Source: an uncultured Clostridia bacterium
GTDB lineage: Bacteria > Bacillota > Clostridia > Christensenellales > UBA1242
DNA length: 42,043 bases
NCBI GenBank assembly: GCA_947382485.1
Contig: CANCYS010000007.1
Span: 1-42,043, forward strand
Reading direction: 5' to 3'
Shown here: in pieces, positions 41,246 through 42,043 of the stretch
Layout of the letters: every line of letters starts with the position of its first letter
Numbering within the stretch: position 1 is the first letter of the stretch
Made by a program: the position numbers and the translations under genes
The notes under the pieces: model-generated
The model's input: the letters and a program-made list of their open reading frames with translations, nothing else
The model's database searches: none
Told to the model about the DNA's origin: nothing

Positions 41246-42043
<798 letters not shown>

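Overview
The window reads as chromosome from an uncultured low-GC Firmicute, most likely a Clostridia-class gut-type lineage. The base composition is strongly AT-rich, intergenic gaps are short, Shine-Dalgarno (SD) sites are mostly of the AAGGAG/GGAG type, intrinsic terminators are very common, and the partial 16S rRNA at the right end has Clostridia-like features. The lineage is inferred by eye and not from a database search. Nearly everything is housekeeping. I see no CRISPR array, no tRNA gene, no transposase and no prophage.

Layout. 1-6.2 kb: the 3' part of an SbcC-type ATPase, then a leftward set (GT8 glycosyltransferase, LOG-family nucleotide hydrolase, PFL-activase-like radical SAM protein). 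6.2-11.4 kb: rightward translation and RNA genes (RlmD/RumA-type rRNA methyltransferase, a short duplicated tail, a 42-aa Lys-rich ORF, miaA, hisS, a PAP2 phosphatase, an RdgB-type pyrophosphatase). 11.4-16.9 kb: acpS divergent from a YfhO-like membrane protein, a probable short RNA unit, and two leftward paralogous GNAT-like proteins. 17-23 kb: an unknown two-TM coiled-coil protein, then a probable five-gene operon prfB (with +1 frameshift), a TM2 protein, tsaD, a ferredoxin and an FAD dehydrogenase. 23.1-28.5 kb: rpmG-secE-nusG-rplK-rplA, then a ~2 kb regulatory module (XRE repressor, three palindromic operators, a small ORF, an unknown leftward gene) inserted before the L10 leader and rplJ-rplL. 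28.6-33 kb: an HD hydrolase, a GT87-like membrane protein, a SEC-C-containing methionine aminopeptidase, a 58-aa small protein, a MazG-like protein and a broken gene. 33-39.2 kb: fba divergent from gapA, then a zinc-ribbon/TM2 protein, mnmA, a Nudix hydrolase and trpS. 39.3-42 kb: a transglutaminase-like protein, then an rRNA promoter and leader and the first ~800 nt of 16S.

Theme. Many genes serve tRNA and ribosome function (miaA, tsaD, mnmA, hisS, trpS, rlmD, prfB, map, ribosomal proteins). They are grouped in short transcription units that begin with near-consensus sigma-A promoters and end in hairpin terminators. The most interesting structural signal is that at least five genes have a -10 box 6-7 nt before the ATG and no SD site. 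This predicts leaderless mRNAs, in two cases as back-to-back divergent pairs. The most interesting local system is the XRE/operator module that separates rplKA from rplJL.
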